A stretch of DNA of 15,402 bases, from contig DASCQM010000005.1 in NCBI GenBank assembly GCA_036013055.1, forward strand, positions 1 through 15,402. Reading direction: 5' to 3'. Source of the DNA: SHYR01 sp036013055. GTDB taxonomy: Bacteria; Chloroflexota; Dehalococcoidia; UBA2979. The notes under the pieces are model-generated. The model did no database searches. It saw only the letters and a program-made list of their open reading frames with translations, and was not told the DNA's origin. This document shows, in pieces, positions 11,748-15,402 of the stretch; the first letter of the stretch is position 1; each line of letters opens with the position of its first letter. A program made the translations under genes and the position numbers.

Positions 11748-14524
11748 CGACCTCAGCGCCCGCCGCGATGCTGTCGCTGACCGTCGACGGCACGCCAGTC
11801 GAGGTGCCCGAGGGGGCGATGCTGCTCGATGCCGTCGAGGCGGCCGCGGCCGACCTGCCGCATCTCTGCAAGGCGGATGCCCGCGCGCCGCTCGGCGCGT
11901 GCCGCACCTGTCTCGTGGAGATCGAGGGTGCGCCTCGCCTCGCTGCCGCCTGCCACACGCCCGCCGCCGAGGGGATGGCGGTGCTCACCACGTCGGAGCG
12001 GGCGCAGAGCATGCGCCGCGCGGTGCTCGACCTCACGATCGGCATGTCGGGCGATGGTGCCGGCGCGGGCCAGGCCGCTCGCGAGGGGCGAGCGCACGGG
12101 CTCACGCAGTCGAGTTACCCCGCCGTGCCCGACCCGAAGAGCGACGGCTCGAACGTCTTTTTCGACCTGAACATGGCCGACTGCATCCTCTGCGGGCGCT
12201 GCGTCGATGCCTGTCAGCGCACGCAGCACATAGGCGCGATTGGCATCAACGGCCGCGGGCACGAGGCGACGATCGGCGTCGCCTTCGACGCGCCCTGGGC
12301 GGAGTCCAACTGCACCTCGTGCGGCCAGTGCATCTCCGAGTGCCCGACCGGCGCGCTGCTGCCGAAGGCGGAGGTCCCCGCTACCGCGAGCGTGCGAGGG
12401 CCGGAGACCGATGTCGTCCACACGACCTGCCCCTACTGCGGCGTCGGCTGCGGGCTGGCCGTGAACACCGTCAGCGGCGAGATCGCCTGGGTCGACGGCG
12501 AGCCGGAGAACGCCTCCTCGCTGGGCATGACCTGCGTGAAGGGTCGCTTCGGCCTCGAGTTCGTGCATTCGCAGGATCGCCTGACCACGCCGCTGATTCG
12601 CCGGGACGGCGAACTCGAACCAGCGAGCTGGGACGAAGCGCTTGACCTTGTCGCGGAGCGTTTCGCCGCTGCGGGCGGTTCGTACGCCACGATCGCCTCC
12701 GCGAAGGCCACCAACGAGGACGGCTACGTGCTGCAGAAGTTCACGCGCGCCGTGATGGGCACGAATTCCGTCGACCACTGCTCGCGGCTCTGCCACGCGC
12801 CTTCGGTCGTGGCGCTGATGGAGCAGGTCGGCTCGGGCGCGACCTCGAACTCGTACGAGGACTACGACAACGCCGGCACGCTGATGGTCGTCGGCAGCGA
12901 CACGAGCCAGAACCACCCTGTCGTCGCCTCGCGGCTGCGCAAGGCCGTCGAGCGCGACGGCGCGAAGCTGGTGGTCGTGAACCCGATCCGCATCGACCTC
13001 GCTGATATCGCGGAGGTGTTCCTCCAGCCGCGGCCGGGCACGGACGTGGCGCTCTTCAACGCGATGGCACACGTGATCCTCGAAGAGGATCTCTGGGACC
13101 GCGACTTCGTCGAGGCGCGCACCGAGGACTTCGAGGCGTGGCGCAAGGCTGTCGAGGCGGCGACGCCTGAGGAGGCGGAGCGCGTCTCCGGCGTGCCGGC
13201 GGACGAGATTCGCCGCGCCGCCCGGCTCTACGCCCGCCCCCACCCCAACGGCTCCTGCCTGATCTGGGGCATGGGCGTGACGCAGCACTCCATGGGCACG
13301 GACAACGCTCGCGCGCTGGTCAACCTCGCTCTGCTCTGTGGGCAGGTCGGCAAGTTCGGCAGCGGCATCTCGCCATTGCGCGGCCAGAACAACGTGCAGG
13401 GATGCAGCGACTCAGGCTGTCTGCCCAACACCTTCCCCGGCTACGAACCGCTCGATGGCCCCGCCAACGCGAAGTACTCCGCGGCCTGGGGCGTCGAACT
13501 CGACCCCGAGCCGGGCGAGCAATCGACGCACATGATCGAGTCGATGATCGAGGGCAGCCTGACCACGATGTACGTCGTCGGCGAGAACCCGCTCGTCTCC
13601 GACCCCTACCTCGCCCACGCCCGCGAGGCCTTCAGCAAGCTGGACTTCCTCGTCGTGCAGGACATCTTCATGCACGAGACGGCGGAGACCGCCGATGTCG
13701 TGCTGCCCGCGCAGTCGTTCGCGGAGAAGGACGGCACCTTCACCAACAGCGAGCGCCGCGTGCAGCTGATCCGCCCGATCGTCGATGCCCCGGGCGAGGC
13801 GCGAGCCGACTGGGAGATCACGAACGAGATCGCCCGCCGCGTGCTCGCACTGCTCGAACGCCCGACCGAGGGGTACGAGCACGGATCCCCGTCCGAGATC
13901 TTCGACGAGATGGCCTCGCTGATGCCGATCATCACGGGGCTGTCGCACGACCGCCTCGACCGTGACGGTGGCGTGCAGTGGCCGGTGCCGGAGACGGGGC
14001 ACCCGGGCTCGCCGCGACTGTTCGAGGATGAGTTCCCGCGCGGCCGCGGCCTTTTCGTGCCAGTCACCCAGGGAGCGCCCTCCGCAGAGCTACCGTCGCG
14101 GCGTTTCCCCTTCACGCTGATCACCGGCCGCTCGCTCTACCACTGGCACGGCGGCGTGATCACGCGGCGCGTGCCCGGCCTCGTCGAGACCGTTCCCGTC
14201 GTTGCTGTGGACATGCACCCCGACGATGCGGCCCGGCTGAACCTCGAAGATGGCCAGGACGTGCAGCTCGCCTCGCGGCGCGGCGAGATCGTTGCCGAAG
14301 TGCATGTCGTCGACCGCATGCAGCGGGGCGAGCTCTTCGTGCCGTTCGTGCAGCTCGAAGGCGTCGCGGTGAACTTCCTCACCAACGACGTGCTCGACGG
14401 CCTCTCCGGCATTCCGGAGTACAAGGCCTGTGCGGTACGCGTCGAAGCCGTCGGCACCCCCTCGCGCGCCGGCCGCGGGCAAGGCCCGGGTGCGAGGCGC
14501 AAAACGGGGCAGCGAGGGCCGTAG
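11744..14524 (+). CDS. fdsA: Formate dehydrogenase alpha subunit, molybdopterin, Cys-type
   Basis: This catalytic subunit oxidises formate to CO2 at a Mo or W bis-molybdopterin site, or works in reverse. The 926 aa read in order: [2Fe-2S] plant-type ferredoxin domain (Cys42, 53, 56, 70), two [4Fe-4S] motifs CILCGRCVDAC (147-157) and CTSCGQCISEC (190-200), and the Mo4Fe4S domain (Cys229, 232, 236, 264, with Lys266). The active-site segment is RLCHAPSVVAL with Cys350-His351, and the C-terminal dinucleotide-binding domain contains GRSLYHWHGG and NFLTNDVLDG. Cys350 stands where E. coli FdhF has selenocysteine. The usual His/Cys cluster block between the [2Fe-2S] and [4Fe-4S] domains is absent. 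No signal peptide is visible, so the enzyme is cytoplasmic. The start overlaps fdsB in ATGA. No fdhD or fdsD follows. Confidence 0.93.
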   Translation: MTTSAPAAMLSLTVDGTPVEVPEGAMLLDAVEAAAADLPHLCKADARAPLGACRTCLVEIEGAPRLAAACHTPAAEGMAVLTTSERAQSMRRAVLDLTIGMSGDGAGAGQAAREGRAHGLTQSSYPAVPDPKSDGSNVFFDLNMADCILCGRCVDACQRTQHIGAIGINGRGHEATIGVAFDAPWAESNCTSCGQCISECPTGALLPKAEVPATASVRGPETDVVHTTCPYCGVGCGLAVNTVSGEIAWVDGEPENASSLGMTCVKGRFGLEFVHSQDRLTTPLIRRDGELEPASWDEALDLVAERFAAAGGSYATIASAKATNEDGYVLQKFTRAVMGTNSVDHCSRLCHAPSVVALMEQVGSGATSNSYEDYDNAGTLMVVGSDTSQNHPVVASRLRKAVERDGAKLVVVNPIRIDLADIAEVFLQPRPGTDVALFNAMAHVILEEDLWDRDFVEARTEDFEAWRKAVEAATPEEAERVSGVPADEIRRAARLYARPHPNGSCLIWGMGVTQHSMGTDNARALVNLALLCGQVGKFGSGISPLRGQNNVQGCSDSGCLPNTFPGYEPLDGPANAKYSAAWGVELDPEPGEQSTHMIESMIEGSLTTMYVVGENPLVSDPYLAHAREAFSKLDFLVVQDIFMHETAETADVVLPAQSFAEKDGTFTNSERRVQLIRPIVDAPGEARADWEITNEIARRVLALLERPTEGYEHGSPSEIFDEMASLMPIITGLSHDRLDRDGGVQWPVPETGHPGSPRLFEDEFPRGRGLFVPVTQGAPSAELPSRRFPFTLITGRSLYHWHGGVITRRVPGLVETVPVVAVDMHPDDAARLNLEDGQDVQLASRRGEIVAEVHVVDRMQRGELFVPFVQLEGVAVNFLTNDVLDGLSGIPEYKACAVRVEAVGTPSRAGRGQGPGARRKTGQRGP

Positions 14525-14543
14525 CCGCCGCCTCACCGCCCAT

Positions 14544-14566
14544 CCTGAGCCCGTCGAAGGGTCAGG
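14544..14566. repeat. REP-like palindrome, possible bidirectional terminator
   Basis: CCTGAGCCC-GTCGAA-GGGTCAGG forms an 8-bp stem with one bulged G; outer GCCC (14538-14541) and GGGC (14568-14571) can extend it. It fills the 46-bp gap between two convergent genes. Translated, it gives PEPVEG, the trace left in spurious ORFs by a palindrome that is repeated in many bacterial genomes. There is no T-run, so a terminator role would depend on the hairpin alone. Confidence 0.55.
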
Positions 14567-14570
14567 CGGG

Positions 14571-15011
14571 CTAGTAGTCGGCACGTCGATCCTCGTCCTT
14601 GCGTCGTCGGGCTGCGAACACGTTCGCGAGCAGCGAGACGATCGAGATCACCAGCGCTCCCCAGACCGCGCTCCAGAAGCCATCGACGGTGAAGTTGAGG
14701 TCGAGTTGCCCGGCGGCCCATGCGGTCGCGCCGAGCATTGCCCCGTTGATCACCACCACGAACAGCCCGAACGTGAAGATCACGAGACAACACGAGACCA
14801 GCATCGCGACCGGCCGCAGCAGCGCGTTGACGATCGCGAAGATCGCCGTCCCCGCCAGCAGCGCCTGCCAGTCGTCGATCTCGATGCCCGAGACGAGCAC
14901 CGAGGCGAGGAAGAGCCCGGTCGCGTTGACGATCAGGCGTCGGATCATGCTCTCGGACGACCAGTCGGGGTCGCCGCCACCGAGGCGGTACACGGTCATT
15001 CGATCGCTCAC
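14571..15011 (-). CDS. Small integral membrane protein, phage-holin family 4 type
   Basis: This 146-aa hydrophobic protein has four likely membrane helices: about 27-42 (NATGLFLASVLVSG), 47-67 (WQALLAGTAIFAIVNALLRPV), 71-95 and 113-130. The pattern, including IVNALLRPVAMLV and FTFGLFVVVINGAMLGATAW, matches the chromosomal phage_holin_4 family, whose cellular role is not settled. It is not evidence of a prophage here. The C-terminus is charged (AARRRKDEDRRADY). Start GTG 15011 lies 9 nt after TAGACT, a -10-like element on the minus strand. ATG 14999 and ATG 14948 are later options, the last matching the usual family N-terminus. It is convergent with fdsA and divergent from the next gene. Confidence 0.75.
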   Translation of the reverse strand: MSDRMTVYRLGGGDPDWSSESMIRRLIVNATGLFLASVLVSGIEIDDWQALLAGTAIFAIVNALLRPVAMLVSCCLVIFTFGLFVVVINGAMLGATAWAAGQLDLNFTVDGFWSAVWGALVISIVSLLANVFAARRRKDEDRRADY

Positions 15012-15101
15012 AGTCGCGAGAGTCTACGCGAGCTGACTGCGCCTCGGTAGCCGCAAGCCTCCCTCGCGGCCTACGATCAGCGCGTACTGGATGGGGACCC
15101 G
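15012..15101. promoter_or_regulatory. Divergent promoter region of the two membrane-protein genes
   Basis: On the minus strand, TAGACT (15021-15026) is a -10-like element 9 nt before the GTG at 15011. It is flanked by two direct copies of CGCGAG (15015-15020 and 15027-15032), which could be an operator. On the plus strand, TACGAT (15072-15077) may be a -10, giving a leader of about 18 nt, with GGGGA (15093-15097) 4 nt before the ATG. Confidence 0.35.
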
Positions 15102-15402
15102 ATGCAATCAACCGGACCAGATCGATCGTTGACCGGCCGCATGATCCGCTCTGCCCGGCTTGAGGCCGACGTCTACGAGGAGGTTGAGCACGATCGCGAC
15201 GCCACCTCGCAGGCGGCGATTGTCGTGGTGGCTGGCAGCATCGCGATCGCCATCGGCACCGCGCTGAGCGGCGGCGACGACGTGATCGTCGACGCGCTCG
15301 CACTGCTCGCCTTCAGCCTCGTCGGCTGGGCGCTGTACGCCTGGATCACATACTTCATCGGCACCCGCTTCCTCGCCGTCTCTGAGACCAGCGCGGACTG
15401 GG
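15102..15402 (+). CDS. YIP1-like integral membrane protein (partial, runs off right edge)
   Basis: The first 100 residues are visible. A charged N-terminus (SLTGRMIRSARLEADVYEEVEHD) is followed by two predicted membrane helices, about 38-54 (AAIVVVAGSIAIAIGTA) and 64-88, then GTRFLAVSETSADW. The combination of an R-x-A-x-L-x-x-D-V-Y-E-x-V-E start with a TYFIGTR segment resembles YIP1-family proteins seen in Chloroflexota and Actinomycetota. These are of unknown function in bacteria. The ATG at 15102 has GGGGA 4 nt upstream; the ATG at 15091 is in another frame that soon stops. The rest of the gene is outside the window. Confidence 0.7.
   Translation, partial: MQSTGPDRSLTGRMIRSARLEADVYEEVEHDRDATSQAAIVVVAGSIAIAIGTALSGGDDVIVDALALLAFSLVGWALYAWITYFIGTRFLAVSETSADW

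Noticed and set aside
14571..15011. Prophage remnant suggested by the holin-like protein
   Set aside because: Holin family 4 proteins are often ordinary chromosomal genes, and no other phage gene is present.
14430..15050. Plus-strand frame containing PEPVEG as a gene
   Set aside because: It overlaps the end of fdsA and runs antisense to the membrane protein; PEPVEG is the translation of the palindromic repeat.

Overview
The window is high-GC, gene-dense bacterial DNA with almost no intergenic space. It carries no rRNA, tRNA, CRISPR array or insertion sequence that I can recognise. Gene content suggests a Chloroflexota-type bacterium, perhaps a Dehalococcoidia relative. The pointers are a bacterial HerA/NurA pair, a group II truncated haemoglobin, a menaquinone methyltransferase, an NAD-type formate dehydrogenase, a YIP1-like membrane protein and apparently leaderless promoters. 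This assignment is inference, not proof.

Left part (1-1786). A partial peroxiredoxin-like gene runs leftwards off the edge. Its reading frame is interrupted by one in-frame TGA exactly where the family has the first Cys of its W-C-P-Y-C motif. The frame stays open and family-like on both sides, and a 7-bp hairpin lies 14 nt after the TGA. I read this as a selenocysteine codon. A divergent truncated haemoglobin follows, then a convergent menG/ubiE methyltransferase; the last two overlap tail to tail by 4 bp.

Central part (1787-8973). A 167-bp control region holds a perfect LexA-type inverted repeat (CGAAC-N4-GTTCG) next to an extended -10 (TGCTATACT). Just upstream is a palindrome containing a perfect DnaA-box sequence. 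The tightly packed operon nurA-herA-sbcD-sbcC follows, with gaps of 4 and 3 nt and a GTGA overlap. It encodes a nuclease, a hexameric translocase and the Mre11/Rad50-type pair, so it looks like a complete DNA-end-processing module of the kind best known from archaea, here apparently under SOS control.

Right part (9004-14524). A MOSC-domain protein precedes a three-gene NAD-linked, molybdopterin formate dehydrogenase operon (gamma, beta, alpha) joined by two ATGA overlaps. Electrons would pass from formate at Mo in the alpha subunit through Fe-S clusters to FMN and NAD+ in the beta subunit. The alpha subunit uses Cys rather than Sec at the active site and lacks the His/Cys cluster region usual in long alpha subunits.

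Right end (14525-15402). A REP-like palindrome separates fdhA from a convergent small four-helix membrane protein. A divergent YIP1-like membrane protein then runs off the edge. Several first-in-operon genes have a TANNNT -10 element 6-9 nt before the start codon and no Shine-Dalgarno sequence, which suggests leaderless transcripts.
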